Positions 8,732 to 18,010 of a DNA stretch of 64,000 nt are shown piece by piece. The stretch lies in the NCBI RefSeq assembly GCF_031834595.1, contig NZ_CP115541.1, positions 2,660,501-2,724,500 on the forward strand, written 5' to 3'. Within the stretch, counting starts at the first letter, position 1, and every line of letters starts with the position of its first letter. Made by a program: the position numbers and the translations under genes. The DNA is from Stenotrophomonas oahuensis (GTDB taxonomy: Bacteria; Pseudomonadota; Gammaproteobacteria; Xanthomonadales; Xanthomonadaceae). Below the pieces are notes generated by a model. The model saw only the letters and a list, made by a program, of their open reading frames with translations. It was not told the DNA's origin and ran no database searches.

Positions 8732-9985
8732 ATGTCCAGTTCGATGAGAAAGACCGCAGGTGTGTTAGCGCTGTGCCTGGTGGGCGTGGGAACTGCCGCC
8801 GCGGCCCCGTTGTTCGAGCCGGTGACGGTGCTCAGCCGCGCCAGCGCGGCCAGCCAGCCGGCGGTGCAGGCGCTGTTATCGGCCCCGTCCACTGCGGCGG
8901 TGGAAGAAGTCCGCGTGGATGCCGCCGCCGTGGCACCGGCGCAGCGGCAACTGGAGTTCGCGCTGCTGGGTACGCAGGTGAAGGCGCTTCAGCAGCGCGT
9001 TGAAAGCCTGCCCGACGGCGGCAGCATCTGGTACGGCCAGCTGCGTTCGGCCTCGGACAAGCTGACCCGTGCCAGCACCAATGACCCGGGCAATTCGGTG
9101 ATCCTGGTCAGCGACGGCCAGACCGTGACCGGTTCGATCCGTAAGGACGGTCAGCTGTATCGCCTGCGCCCGGTCAGCGATGGCCGGCACATGCTGGTCC
9201 AGGTGGACGAGTCCCGCATGCCGGCCGATCATCCGGCCGCCGATTACAACGCCTTGCCGAAGATCGACATGGCGGTGGACGAGAAAGTGACCGCAGCGGC
9301 CGCGTCGTCCGGCACGCCAGCGACCATCCGCGTGCTGGTGGCGGCGACCAATGCGGCGGTCAGTGCTTACGGTGGCAACATGCAGTCGCTGGTGCAGCTG
9401 GCCGTGGCCGAGTCCAACCAGGGCTACGTCAACAGCAACGTGGGCATCACCCTGCAACTGGCCAACTATCAGGCGGTGTCCTACACCGAGTCGGGCAACT
9501 TCAGCACCGACCTCGCGCGCTTCCGCTCCACCAGTGACGGTTACATGGACGCCATCCACACCACCCGCAACAGCACCGCCGCCGACGTGGCCGTGCTGCT
9601 GATCAACAACAGCAGTTATTGCGGGCTGGCATCAGGCATTGGTTCCAGCGCGTCCACTGCATTTGCAGCGGTGTATTGGGACTGCGCCACAGGGTACTAC
9701 TCGTTCGCGCATGAAATCGGCCATCTGCAGAGCGCGCGGCATGACATTGCCACCGATCCCAGCACCAGCCCGTATGCGTACGGTCATGGCTATCGTTACC
9801 AGCCGAGCACGGGTTCGCGCTGGCGCACGATCATGGCCTATGACTGCACCAGCGGCTGCCCGCGGTTGAACTTCTGGTCAAACCCGAACATCAGCTACAA
9901 CGGCGTGCCGATGGGCATTGCCGCCAGTGCGGACAACCAGCGCGTACTGGTCAACACCAAGGCGGCCATCGCCGCATTCCGGTGA
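8732..9985 (+). CDS. Secreted zinc metalloprotease of the metzincin (M12-like) type
   Basis: 417 residues. A signal peptide with an AAAA-P end occupies about residues 1-25. The long middle part looks like a propeptide or N-domain. The catalytic zinc motif HEIGHLQSARHD is at 327-338, followed about 30 residues later by TIMAYD, the methionine turn of metzincins. The HExxHxxxxxHD form resembles reprolysin-like bacterial proteases. Cysteines around the active site (WDCATG, YDCTSGCP, SSYCG) could form disulphides, as expected outside the cytoplasm. The ATG at 8732 has a GGAG ribosome-binding sequence (8716-8719). The gene appears monocistronic. Confidence 0.85.
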   Translation: MSSSMRKTAGVLALCLVGVGTAAAAPLFEPVTVLSRASAASQPAVQALLSAPSTAAVEEVRVDAAAVAPAQRQLEFALLGTQVKALQQRVESLPDGGSIWYGQLRSASDKLTRASTNDPGNSVILVSDGQTVTGSIRKDGQLYRLRPVSDGRHMLVQVDESRMPADHPAADYNALPKIDMAVDEKVTAAAASSGTPATIRVLVAATNAAVSAYGGNMQSLVQLAVAESNQGYVNSNVGITLQLANYQAVSYTESGNFSTDLARFRSTSDGYMDAIHTTRNSTAADVAVLLINNSSYCGLASGIGSSASTAFAAVYWDCATGYYSFAHEIGHLQSARHDIATDPSTSPYAYGHGYRYQPSTGSRWRTIMAYDCTSGCPRLNFWSNPNISYNGVPMGIAASADNQRVLVNTKAAIAAFR

Positions 9986-10135
9986 CGTAACATGGTGCGC
10001 ACGACCAACGGTGTGCCCGCCGCGAGGCGGGCACCCTTCGGGCCATCGACAATCGATGTCAGGAAGGGCTATGCCCTTCCTTGCGTGCGCTACCGTTGGA
10101 TGCGCGGGTAGGTACCCACCGTTGGTGGGTACGCT
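9986..10135. other. Convergent intergenic region with two GC hairpins
   Basis: Between the converging metalloprotease and lpxH genes there is a 9-bp stem at 10013-10034 with loop GCGA, and an 8-bp stem at 10062-10080 (GGAAGGGC with GCCCTTCC). Neither has a clear T run, so terminator function is uncertain. A GTAG palindrome follows. Confidence 0.5.
10108..10132 (+). repeat. SMAG/REP-type GTAG palindrome
   Basis: GTAG is followed by GTACCCACC, loop GTTG and GTGGGTAC. This fits the SMAG repeat family of Stenotrophomonas (GTAG head plus short palindrome). Confidence 0.8.
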
Positions 10136-10876
10136 TTACGCCAGCGAATCCAGCGTCCAGCCCTGCGGCGTGACCCGCAGCACCGAGCCCTGCTCGTACC
10201 AGTCGCCCAGCACGATACGCGTGCAGGCGCGGCCACCGGCTTCCACGGCATGGATGGCAGGACGGTGCGTGTGGCCGTGGATCATCGTCTCCACGCCATG
10301 GCGGATGAAGGTGGCAACCACTTCGTCCGGAGCCACATCGGTCACCGTCTCGAACGTGGCACGGTCACCCTGCTTCATATCCGACTGGCGTGCCTGGCTG
10401 GCATCGCGTGCCTTCTGCGCGAAGGCAATGCGTGCGGCCAGCGGCTGCGCCAGGAACTGCGCCTGGAACACCGGGTCGCGGGTCTGCGCGCGGAACTGCT
10501 GGTAGGCCACGTCGTCCGTGCACAGCAGGTCGCCGTGGCCCAGCAACACAGGCCGGCCGTAAAGGTCAATCACTGTGGGATCGGGCAGGATGCGGAAACC
10601 CGCGCGGCGAGCATAGTCCTCGCCGACGAGGAAATCGCGGTTGCCGCGGATGAAGTACACCGGCACGCCTGCATCGGCCACGGCCTTGAGCGCGTCGGCG
10701 ACGGCATCGGCGGCGGGCGAGGGCGTGTCATCGCCGATCCAGGCCTCGAACAGATCGCCCAGGATGTACAGCGCCTCGGCCTGCATGGCTTCATCGCGCA
10801 GGAACGCCAGGAACAGGTCGGTAATGGCTGGACGGCTGGGGTCCAGATGCAGGTCGGAAATGAACAGCGTGGTCAT
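10136..10876 (-). CDS. lpxH: UDP-2,3-diacylglucosamine diphosphatase LpxH
   Basis: 246 residues. LpxH is a calcineurin-like phosphoesterase that hydrolyses UDP-2,3-diacylglucosamine to lipid X in lipid A synthesis at the inner membrane. The metal-binding motifs are present: SDLHLD at the N-terminus, [17 protein letters not shown] and GHTHRP near the C-terminus. E. coli LpxH has 240 residues. The ATG at 10876 was chosen because the phosphoesterase fold begins at [12 protein letters not shown]; the longer frame runs through a GTAG repeat. It is the last gene of a minus-strand group glycosyltransferase-PAP2-lpxH, separated from PAP2 by a paired repeat. Confidence 0.95.
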   Translation of the reverse strand: MTTLFISDLHLDPSRPAITDLFLAFLRDEAMQAEALYILGDLFEAWIGDDTPSPAADAVADALKAVADAGVPVYFIRGNRDFLVGEDYARRAGFRILPDPTVIDLYGRPVLLGHGDLLCTDDVAYQQFRAQTRDPVFQAQFLAQPLAARIAFAQKARDASQARQSDMKQGDRATFETVTDVAPDEVVATFIRHGVETMIHGHTHRPAIHAVEAGGRACTRIVLGDWYEQGSVLRVTPQGWTLDSLA

Positions 10877-10905
10877 CCGTGCATTGTACCGCTGGCCTTG
10901 CCCGC

Positions 10906-10973
10906 GTAGAGCCACGCCCTGCGTGGCTTCGACCCGGTTTGGTTGCACGCAGCCACGCAGGGCGTGGCTCTAC
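10906..10973. repeat. Inverted pair of SMAG/REP GTAG palindromes
   Basis: One unit reads GTAGAGCCACGCCCTGCGTGGCT on the plus strand (10906-10928). The second is its mirror ending CTAC (10951-10973). They lie tail to tail between lpxH and PAP2. The outer CTA (10970-10972) is the PAP2 stop codon. Confidence 0.85.
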
Positions 10974-11509
10974 AGCCCAATTGGCAGCCAACGCAGGCTG
11001 GCACCGGCCAGGGCCGTGGCGATCGCCGTGGCGGCAAGCACGTCGCTAGGGTAATGCAGCCCCAACACCACCCGCGACAGACCCACCGCCAGCGTGAACG
11101 GCACCAGCAGCGGTGCCAGCCAGGGGTAGTAAGCCAGCGCGACAATGGTGAACGACACCGCGTGCAGGGTATGCCCGGACGGGAAGCTGAACTCGTCCAG
11201 CGGGGCCACCCAGGCTCGAATGCGCAGATCGGCCGCGAACGGCCGCGGGCGCCGCGTCCAGCGCTTCAGCCCTTTGTAAAGCAGCAGGGCCATCACCCCG
11301 GTGGCGGCCATGTGGATCGACGCGCGCAGGCCATCGAAGCCGTCCACCACCACCAGCACCCCCATCAGCGCGTACCAGAACACCCCATCGCCGAGCCGGC
11401 TGACAGTGGCGAACAGGCGGCGCACGTGGCGGCGGCGACAATAGTGATTGGCGCGACGGCACCAACGGGTTTCGCGCCCGCGCAGTGTATCAAGCGGCAT
11501 GATCGGCAT
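10970..11509 (-). CDS. PAP2 family phosphatase, integral membrane
   Basis: 179 residues. All three parts of the PAP2 phosphatase signature are present: K(x6)RP in KRWTRRPRP, PSGH in FPSGHTLHAV, and SRxxxGxHxxxD in SRVVLGLHYPSD. Hydrophobic segments between them indicate an inner-membrane enzyme. Members dephosphorylate phosphatidic acid, phosphatidylglycerol phosphate or undecaprenyl diphosphate; the substrate here is open. The start overlaps the end of the upstream glycosyltransferase gene by 20 bp, so translational coupling is likely. The TAG stop codon is contributed by the GTAG head of a SMAG repeat. Confidence 0.88.
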   Translation of the reverse strand: MPIMPLDTLRGRETRWCRRANHYCRRRHVRRLFATVSRLGDGVFWYALMGVLVVVDGFDGLRASIHMAATGVMALLLYKGLKRWTRRPRPFAADLRIRAWVAPLDEFSFPSGHTLHAVSFTIVALAYYPWLAPLLVPFTLAVGLSRVVLGLHYPSDVLAATAIATALAGASLRWLPIGL

Positions 11510-12626
11510 GGGGCCTCCGGGCGTGGGCCAGTTCGGTCAGCAGGGCATCAAACTCCGCCACCACCTGCTGGGGATGCAACCGCTTCATCGCCAGCGCGGC
11601 ATTGCGGCCCAACCGCTGGCGTTCGCTGTCCTGTTCGGCCAGGCGCACGGCAGCAGCCTGGAACTGTTCGTCATCGTTCACGGCCACGCCGCTCTCATCG
11701 GTGCGCAGATACTCGCGCGCTGCACCGTAGTCGAAGGCGACCGTGGCGACACCGCTGGCCATGGCCTCCAGGGTGACGTTGCCGAAGGTTTCACTGCGGC
11801 TGGCAAACAGGAACAGGTCGCCGCTGGCGAAGTGTCGGGCCAGGGCGTCGCCGCGCTGCACGCCGCGGAAAATGAAATCCGGGTTGTCATGCGCCAGCTT
11901 TTCCCGCGACGGACCGTCGCCGACGAACACGAAGCGTGCTTTGGGGCGGACCTGCTGCAGCTTGCGGAAGGCTTTCACCGCCAGGCCCAGGTTCTTCTCC
12001 GGCGCAATGCGACCGACGTAGATGGCGGCAAAGCCGTTGCCGTCGATGCCCCACTCCTCGCGCAGCGTCGGATCGCGCCGCTGCGGATCGAACTGGGTGC
12101 TGTCCACCGCGCGGGCAAGCAGTCGCACGCGATCAAAGCCCTGCCCGGTCAAAAACTGCTGCAGTTCCTGGGTGGGCACCAGGGTCGCATCGGCCTGGTT
12201 GTGGAAGCGGCGCATCCACCGCATGGCGGCGGCCTGCAGCCACGCCACGCCGTAGTCCGGCAGATACTCATCGAAGCGGGTATGGAAGCCGGTGGCGACC
12301 GGAATACCCAGCCGCCGCGCAGTGCGCAGCGCTGACCAGCCCAGCGGGCCCTCAGTGGCGATATAGATGGCATCGGGCCGATGCTGCTGCCACTGCCGGG
12401 CCAGCCGCTTGGGGGCAGGCAGGCCGAAGCGCAGGCCCGGATAGCGCGGCAGACCGGCTCCGGATACCAGCAGGGCATCGCCGCTATCGGCTTCATCGCC
12501 CTGGCGAGGGCGCACCAGGTCGACCTGATGACCGGCCTCGCGCAGGCCCATTTCCAGGCCCTGCACGGTCAACGCCACACCGTTGACCTCCGGCGGATAG
12601 GTTTCGGTGACGATGGCATAGCGCAT
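11490..12626 (-). CDS. Glycosyltransferase family 4/1 (GT-B fold)
   Basis: 378 residues. The N-terminus MRYAIVTETYPPEVNGVA is typical of GT4 enzymes acting on lipids or mannosides. The C-terminal nucleotide-sugar domain shows YVGRIAPEKN, FVGDGPSREKL and the E-x7-E type segment SRSETFGNVTLEAMASG. The ATG at 12626 is preceded by GGAGG with a 6-bp gap, which decides it over the upstream ATGs in the same frame. The gene overlaps the PAP2 phosphatase gene, so glycosyl transfer to a lipid followed by phosphate removal is a reasonable inference. The acceptor cannot be named. Confidence 0.85.
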   Translation of the reverse strand: MRYAIVTETYPPEVNGVALTVQGLEMGLREAGHQVDLVRPRQGDEADSGDALLVSGAGLPRYPGLRFGLPAPKRLARQWQQHRPDAIYIATEGPLGWSALRTARRLGIPVATGFHTRFDEYLPDYGVAWLQAAAMRWMRRFHNQADATLVPTQELQQFLTGQGFDRVRLLARAVDSTQFDPQRRDPTLREEWGIDGNGFAAIYVGRIAPEKNLGLAVKAFRKLQQVRPKARFVFVGDGPSREKLAHDNPDFIFRGVQRGDALARHFASGDLFLFASRSETFGNVTLEAMASGVATVAFDYGAAREYLRTDESGVAVNDDEQFQAAAVRLAEQDSERQRLGRNAALAMKRLHPQQVVAEFDALLTELAHARRPHADHAA

Positions 12627-12940
12627 GGCGGGCCTCCAGTTTCCGCGCATGCTCGCGGCTGGCGATGTAGCCGACATGACGCAGGTGTTACCGACGGATG
12701 ACCGGGCGCTTGATTGCCGTCTGCCTGGTTGCTGTGGGATTTTGGCGAACCGCCCTCGGCTGCTGATCTACGTGTTTAGGGCCATCGGATGGGGGGTACG
12801 GGACACGCCGTTAACCCACCCCGGCACGCCCAAACACGGACACCGATGAACCAAAGGCTGTTCGCACAGAACCAACAGCAGCCGGGCAACGCCCGGCGAC
12901 CCGTACGTCGTGCAATCGCAATCGCAAATCAAGCAGGCAG
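12627..12940. other. Intergenic region upstream of the glycosyltransferase gene
   Basis: About 310 bp with no gene that I can support. It must hold the promoter of the minus-strand glycosyltransferase gene, but no clear -35/-10 pair was recognised. It ends at the terminator of the TonB receptor. Confidence 0.5.
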
Positions 12941-12971
12941 AAAAAAACCACGGCCCCGAAGGGCCGTGGTT
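12941..12971 (-). terminator. Rho-independent terminator of the TonB receptor gene
   Basis: On the minus strand an 11-bp stem (12946-12956 with 12961-12971, loop CGAA) runs into seven T residues, 25 bp past the receptor stop codon. Confidence 0.9.
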
Positions 12972-12995
12972 GTCATGCAGCTACAGCGCGATGGA

Positions 12996-15917
12996 TCAGA
13001 AGCGCTGCTGGTACTTCATGTACACGAAGCGACCGATGTCGTAGCCGCCGTAGTACGAGAAGGCCGAGTTCGGCTTGCTGTACATCACCGGACCGTACTT
13101 CTCGAACACGTTGTTGGCACCGACCGACACCGTGGCATCCCACGGCAGGCTGTAGCGGAACTGCACGTCGTGGAAGGTTACCGAACCACGCTCGTTGTAG
13201 TTGCGCATGCCGGTGTACCACGGCGCGTACTGGCCCGGATCCGAGCACTCATCCGGGTACTGCGTGGGGTTGGTGCACTGTTCCTTCACGCCCGAGTAGT
13301 AGCGCGCGGTCCAGCTCGCACCGAAGTTGCCCAGGTCGTAACCCAGCACCAGGTTCGAACGCACGCGGAAGGCGCTGCCAATACCGTTGGTCACGATCGG
13401 AACGCTCGAGCTGTCGTTCGTGGTGCGGTAGGTGGCGCTGGACACGTAGGTCGTTGCCGAGTTGACCGTGAACTTGCCAAAGCCCGTTTCCAGACGGTAG
13501 CTGACGTCCAGGTCGTAGCCTTCGGTTTCCATGAAGCCGGCATTGCGGTTGCCGAACTGCAGGTTGGTCACGATGCCGGTGACCGGGTCACGGTCAAAGC
13601 GGGTGCAACGCGAGGCAATGCCCTGCTCGTAGCAGTCGCGCAGGATCAGGGTCGGCGTATCGGCAATGATGGTGTTGTCGATGCGGATCTTCCACCAGTC
13701 CAGCGAGGCGTTGAAGCCCTGGATGAAGCTCGGGCTCCAGACCAGGCCCAGGGTCTTGCTGGTCGAGGTTTCCGGGGTCAGCAGCGGGTTGGAGCCCGAG
13801 GTGAACGGCACCGGCGTGGCGTCAGTGGCGTTGTTGACCGGCTGGTTACCCTGGCGCAGCTGACGGAAGGTGTCGGCGTTGGCAATGTCCTGCGCGCAAC
13901 GTGCGCGGACGGCGGCGCTGGAACCGGACGAACCGAAGCGCACGTCGCACGGATCGCTGAACTGCGCGAAGGTTTCCGAGCCGCCACCGAACAGGTCGTT
14001 GATGGTCGGGGCGCGGAAGCCTTCAGCCCAGGTACCACGCACCATCAGCGATTCGATCGGCTTCCACTTGAAGCCAAACTTGCTGTTGAGCGTGTTGCCG
14101 AAGGTGTCGTAATCCGAGAAACGGGTCGCGCCGTTGAAGGACAGTTCCTTCGCACCCGGCAGGTCGGCCAGCACCGGCACGTTCACTTCCAGATAGGCTT
14201 CATTGACCGTGTAGTCGCCACCGGTCGGGCCAGCGGCCAGGTTGGTGGTGGCACCGGTCTGCGCCAGCGCGTCCGGCAGGTACTTGCCTTCTTCCTTGCG
14301 GTTTTCCACGCCGAAGGCGAAGCCCAGGTCGCCAGCCGGCAAGGTCATGATGCTGCCGGCGATGTTGGCGAAGAAGTTCTTCGAGGTGGTCTGGCCCTTG
14401 GTCACTTCTTCCGGGAACAGCCACGCCTGCAGTTCTTCATTGCCGTACAGGCCGTTTGCCGCGGTGGTGCCGTACGGGATCAGCGGGTTCCACGGCTTGC
14501 ACACATCGGCCGAGATCGGCGCGGCAGCGGTACCGCACTGCACCTGGCCGGTGGCGGCGTTGTAGAACGACGGACCCACGCCTGCGGCGACGCGCGCCTT
14601 GTGCAGGTTGCCGGTCGCTACCGACTCCAGCTCGTTGCGGTTGTACTGGTAGCCCACTTCCCAGTCGAAGTAGCGCTCGCCAATGTCGAACGAGCCGTCG
14701 AACGACGCCACCGCACGGTAGGTCTTCAGCTCGCTCGTGGTGACGCGCGGGATTTCCCAGGTACGACGGTTCCAGGCCACAGCGGTCGGCGTGGCATAGC
14801 CGTGCTGGCGACCGAACGGGTTGAAGTAGCTGTCGATCGACATCGAGCCGACGCCGGCGGTGCTCGACTGCAGCGGATAGCCGGCAATCTGGCGAGTCGA
14901 TTCGCGCTGGTTGTAGCCCAGTTCGGTGCGGAAGTTGACGTTCTCGGTGATGGCGAATCGACCGTCGAAGTACACCGAGTCGCGCTTGACCGGATACATC
15001 ACGTGCATCTGGTCATTGGCGTTGCTGACGTCACCGGTGAACGGGGTGGTGTCGGTGCGGTGGTAGTTGCCCGGCAGTGTCGGGTCGGTGCCACGGTTGA
15101 GCGAATAGCCGCAGCCCGCGGTCGCGGTGCAGCCCGGGCCGCGCAGGCCGGTGATCTGGCCGTACTGGCTCAGCGTGGTCCAGTTGGTGGCATCGTTCGG
15201 GTGACGGTCGGTCATGCCGTACTGGCTGAACCCGCGGTCGCGCGCCCACACGCCCTTTTCTTCGGCGTGCTCGGCCGAGAAGGTCAGCGAGATGCGGTCA
15301 TTGCTCCAGCCGGTGACCACGTCGAAGCGCGAGCGTTCGCCGTCGCCCTGGCTGTACTGGCCGTGGTAGGCGTTGACGGTGGTGCCGGTGACGTTGCTGC
15401 GGGTGATGATGTTGACCACGCCGGCCATCGCGTCCGAGCCGTAAATGGCCGACGCGCCGTCCTTCAGTACTTCAATCCGTTCCACTGCCGACACCGGCAG
15501 GGTGGACACGTCCTGGTAGCCCGAGGTGCTGATGCCCAGGCGCTTGCCGTTGACCAGCACCAGGGTGCGCTGGGTGCCCAGGTTGCGCATGTCGATGTAG
15601 GTACCGCCAGCGTTCTCACCGGCGGTCAGCGCATTTGCGCGGCTGATGGTCGGGCTGCCCATGGCGGTGACGTTCTGCAGGATGTCGGCGACCGAGCTGA
15701 AGCCCTGCTTTTCGATGTCGTTGCGGCTGATCGCGAAGACCGGCTGCGCAGTTTCAACGTCGACCTGGCGGATGCGCGAACCGGTGATCTCGATGCGGTC
15801 TAGGTTGGTGGTGTTGGCCGTGTCCTGTGCCATGGCCGGGGCGGCCATCAGGCCGGCAGTCCCTGCAACCAGGGCATAGCGGATCGCCTGTCCCAGTACG
15901 TTGGTGCGTGAATTCAT
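12996..15917 (-). CDS. TonB-dependent outer-membrane receptor
   Basis: 973 residues. A signal peptide ends at about Ala30 (APAMA-QD). The plug domain starts near [11 protein letters not shown] and includes [32 protein letters not shown], the usual plug signatures. The remainder is a long beta-barrel ending in Phe, as for BamA substrates. Several loop cysteines are present. Size and plug resemble the oligopeptide/carbohydrate-type receptors abundant in Xanthomonadaceae, but no partner enzyme or anti-sigma gene is adjacent, so the ligand is unknown. The ATG at 15917 was chosen because it begins the signal peptide. A hairpin and an AT-rich leader lie upstream. Confidence 0.93.
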   Translation of the reverse strand: MNSRTNVLGQAIRYALVAGTAGLMAAPAMAQDTANTTNLDRIEITGSRIRQVDVETAQPVFAISRNDIEKQGFSSVADILQNVTAMGSPTISRANALTAGENAGGTYIDMRNLGTQRTLVLVNGKRLGISTSGYQDVSTLPVSAVERIEVLKDGASAIYGSDAMAGVVNIITRSNVTGTTVNAYHGQYSQGDGERSRFDVVTGWSNDRISLTFSAEHAEEKGVWARDRGFSQYGMTDRHPNDATNWTTLSQYGQITGLRGPGCTATAGCGYSLNRGTDPTLPGNYHRTDTTPFTGDVSNANDQMHVMYPVKRDSVYFDGRFAITENVNFRTELGYNQRESTRQIAGYPLQSSTAGVGSMSIDSYFNPFGRQHGYATPTAVAWNRRTWEIPRVTTSELKTYRAVASFDGSFDIGERYFDWEVGYQYNRNELESVATGNLHKARVAAGVGPSFYNAATGQVQCGTAAAPISADVCKPWNPLIPYGTTAANGLYGNEELQAWLFPEEVTKGQTTSKNFFANIAGSIMTLPAGDLGFAFGVENRKEEGKYLPDALAQTGATTNLAAGPTGGDYTVNEAYLEVNVPVLADLPGAKELSFNGATRFSDYDTFGNTLNSKFGFKWKPIESLMVRGTWAEGFRAPTINDLFGGGSETFAQFSDPCDVRFGSSGSSAAVRARCAQDIANADTFRQLRQGNQPVNNATDATPVPFTSGSNPLLTPETSTSKTLGLVWSPSFIQGFNASLDWWKIRIDNTIIADTPTLILRDCYEQGIASRCTRFDRDPVTGIVTNLQFGNRNAGFMETEGYDLDVSYRLETGFGKFTVNSATTYVSSATYRTTNDSSSVPIVTNGIGSAFRVRSNLVLGYDLGNFGASWTARYYSGVKEQCTNPTQYPDECSDPGQYAPWYTGMRNYNERGSVTFHDVQFRYSLPWDATVSVGANNVFEKYGPVMYSKPNSAFSYYGGYDIGRFVYMKYQQRF

Positions 15918-16253
15918 GAAGGCTCTCTCTCTCGTTTGAATCTGGATCAAAAGAGGTGGCGGGGATCCCAAGTACCCCGCCTCCCCGAAAAACCAGCCGC
16001 CAAGTGAGGCTGGTGTTCCGATGTTTGTCCGTTTCTTAACGTCTTGTAAAGCGTTTGTTCACTTTTTTTCATTAAAAAGTAACAAACGGGAGAAATATTC
16101 TGTGGATTCAGCGCTTTGTGATGTTGGCGTGAATTTTTTCGTGTGTCCAGATGTGTCGGAATGTGTCGGATTGGTGCGCCGCACAAGAAAAACTGCGCAC
16201 CGGATCACAGGTAGGGCCACGCCCTGCGTGGCTGCTTGTCAGCGGGACGCAAC
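15918..16253. promoter_or_regulatory. AT-rich upstream region of the TonB receptor gene
   Basis: About 335 bp without a supported gene. Bases 16020-16150 are much richer in A and T than the rest of the window and probably contain the receptor promoter, though I could not fix a -35/-10 pair. A perfect tandem repeat of the 10-mer ATGTGTCGGA lies at 16151-16170. A terminator-like hairpin stands at 15988-16014, between this region and the gene. No cobalamin or other known riboswitch pattern was recognised. Confidence 0.5.
15988..16014 (-). terminator. Terminator-like hairpin in the leader of the TonB receptor gene
   Basis: On the minus strand ACCAGCC (16008-16014) pairs with GGCTGGT (15992-15998), followed directly by a T run (15992-15988). 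It could end read-through from ppx or act as an attenuator of the receptor gene, whose start codon lies about 70 bp further on. Confidence 0.5.
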
Positions 16254-16321
16254 AAAAAACCCGGCTGGGGCCGGGTTTGGAGGTTCAGACAGAGGTGCAG
16301 CCGCGCACGGCGTGGCTCTAC
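16211..16321. repeat. Inverted pair of SMAG/REP palindromes flanking the ppx terminator
   Basis: A plus-oriented unit is at 16211-16233 (GTAGGGCCACGCCCTGCGTG...) and a minus-oriented one at 16299-16321 ending CTAC. The outer CTA (16318-16320) is the ppx stop codon. Confidence 0.8.
16254..16277 (-). terminator. Rho-independent terminator of ppx
   Basis: On the minus strand an 8-bp stem AACCCGGC/GCCGGGTT (16258-16265 with 16270-16277) is followed by six T residues. Confidence 0.85.
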
Positions 16322-17844
16322 GTCACGAAGGGGCGGAACTGGACACCCAGCCCGGCCATGCCGTCGGCTTCGCCCAGCAGGTCGGCCCGCAGCAGGGGGC
16401 GGGCATCGATGAATGCCTGCGGCAGGATCAACGCCAGGCGGTTGTCGTCGGCGGTCAGTTCCAGCGCCGGCAACGGGGTGTCTTCATGTGCGCGGTTGAG
16501 CAGCACCGCCAGGCGCAGCAAGGCGGTCATGCGCCGGGCCGGCTGCAACAGGCGCTCGGGCAGGGCATCGAACGCGGTCTTGGACACGTTGCGGCGGTGG
16601 CTGCGCACCATCGCCGCCAGCAGCTGCTGCTCCTGCCGCGAGAAGCCGGCAATGTCCGAATTTTCCAGCACGTAGCTGCCGTGCACGTGGTAGCCACTGT
16701 GGGCGATCATCAGCCCCAGTTCGTGCAGGCGCGCGGCCCAGCCCAGCATGCGCGCGTCGTCCGCATCCAGCTTCCAGCGGTCCTCGACCTGCGCGAGCAG
16801 GTCCAGCGCGGTGCTTTCCACCCGTGCAGCCTGGGCGGTGTCGATGCCATAACGCAGGGTCAGCGCGTCGACCGATTCGTCGCGCAGGTCGTTCTCGCTG
16901 GCGCGGCCCAGGATGTCGTACAGAATGCCTTCGCGCATCGCGGCTTTGCTGACCAGCAGCTTCTGCAGGCCCAAGGCCTGGAACGCGGCTTCCAGCACCA
17001 GGATGCCGCCGGCGATGATCGGCCGGCGCTCGGCTGACAACCCCGGCAGGTTGATGTCTTCGATCTTCTTCGCTTTCAACAGTTCGTCGCGCAGCTGCGG
17101 CAGCGCCTCGGCGGTGATCGCGCCCTTGCTCAGCTTCATGCTGGCGCAGATCTCGCTGATCGCCTTGTGGGTGCCGGAAGAACCCAGCGCTTCCTGCCAA
17201 CCCAGCGCACGGTACTTGGTGGCGAACTGCTGGAACTCGGCACCGATCTCGGTCAGGGCATCTTTCCAGCGCCGCTTGCTCAACTTGCCACCGGGGAAGA
17301 AGCGCCGCGTGCTGGCGATACAGCCGGCCTGCAGGCTTTCGCGTTCCAGGGTCTGCATGCCCTGGCCGATGATGAACTCGGTGGAGCCACCGCCAATGTC
17401 GATTACCAGCCGGCGTTGGTCGGGCTTGGGCGGCTGCGCATGGGCCACGCCCAGGTAGATCAGGCGTGCCTCTTCGCGACCGCTGACCACTTCAATGGCG
17501 TAGCCCAACGCGGTTTCGGCCGGCATCAGGAAGGCCTGCGGCGAGCGCAGCTGGCGCACGGTATTGGTGGCCAGGGCGCGCACCCGGGTGGCGGGAATGC
17601 CACGCAGGCGCTGCCCGAACCGGGCCAGGCACTCCAGCGCGCGCTGGCGGGCTTCGGCGGACAGCCCGCCTTTGCCATCCAGACCATCGGCCATGCGCAC
17701 GGTCTCGCGCAGACGGTCCACCACGCGCAACTGCCCGAGCGTGTAGCGCGCGATGACCATGTGGAAACTGTTGGAGCCCAGGTCGATGGCGGCGAGCAGG
17801 TCGCCATCCTGCAGTGCGGGGGGAGTCGTGGAGGTATGCGGCAT
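16318..17844 (-). CDS. ppx: Exopolyphosphatase Ppx (Ppx/GppA family)
   Basis: 508 residues, near E. coli Ppx (513). The actin-like ATPase core shows AAIDLGSNSFHMVIA near residue 18 and VIDIGGGSTEF as the second phosphate-binding loop. The C-terminal half has the HD-like helical domain (LHELGLMIAHSGYHVHGSY). It releases orthophosphate from polyphosphate ends and may also act on pppGpp. It lies downstream of ppk on the same strand, separated by a paired GTAG repeat. The stop codon TAG is part of the GTAG head of another repeat, 41 bp before its terminator. Confidence 0.94.
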   Translation of the reverse strand: MPHTSTTPPALQDGDLLAAIDLGSNSFHMVIARYTLGQLRVVDRLRETVRMADGLDGKGGLSAEARQRALECLARFGQRLRGIPATRVRALATNTVRQLRSPQAFLMPAETALGYAIEVVSGREEARLIYLGVAHAQPPKPDQRRLVIDIGGGSTEFIIGQGMQTLERESLQAGCIASTRRFFPGGKLSKRRWKDALTEIGAEFQQFATKYRALGWQEALGSSGTHKAISEICASMKLSKGAITAEALPQLRDELLKAKKIEDINLPGLSAERRPIIAGGILVLEAAFQALGLQKLLVSKAAMREGILYDILGRASENDLRDESVDALTLRYGIDTAQAARVESTALDLLAQVEDRWKLDADDARMLGWAARLHELGLMIAHSGYHVHGSYVLENSDIAGFSRQEQQLLAAMVRSHRRNVSKTAFDALPERLLQPARRMTALLRLAVLLNRAHEDTPLPALELTADDNRLALILPQAFIDARPLLRADLLGEADGMAGLGVQFRPFVT

Positions 17845-17933
17845 GGCGGAATGGTAGCCGAAGCGGGGTGCCGCTCGTCACCGCGCGGTCTTCACATGGG
17901 GGCGTTGCGACTATCGGTCGCGGCATTGCCCCG

Positions 17934-17990
17934 GTAGGTGCCCACCGTTGGTGGGCACATGAGGAATCCCGACCAACGGTCGGGATCTAC
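17934..17990. repeat. Inverted pair of SMAG/REP palindromes between ppk and ppx
   Basis: Unit one is GTAG + GTGCCCACC-GTTG-GTGGGCAC (17934-17958). Unit two is ATCCCGACC-AACG-GTCGGGAT + CTAC (17966-17990). The arms differ in sequence but each is self-complementary. Confidence 0.85.
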
Positions 17991-18010
17991 CGATGGCGTT
18001 GTTGCAGGGC

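Noticed and set aside
10013..10132. Cluster of hairpins as a CRISPR array
   Set aside because: The units are palindromes of differing sequence with no regular repeat-spacer pattern, and no cas genes are present in the window.
12789..15803. 1004-residue open frame on the plus strand, antisense to the TonB receptor
   Set aside because: Composition (long runs of Gly, Arg, His, Val) is that of a reverse-strand shadow of a GC-rich gene; the minus strand encodes a complete receptor with signal peptide, plug and terminal Phe.
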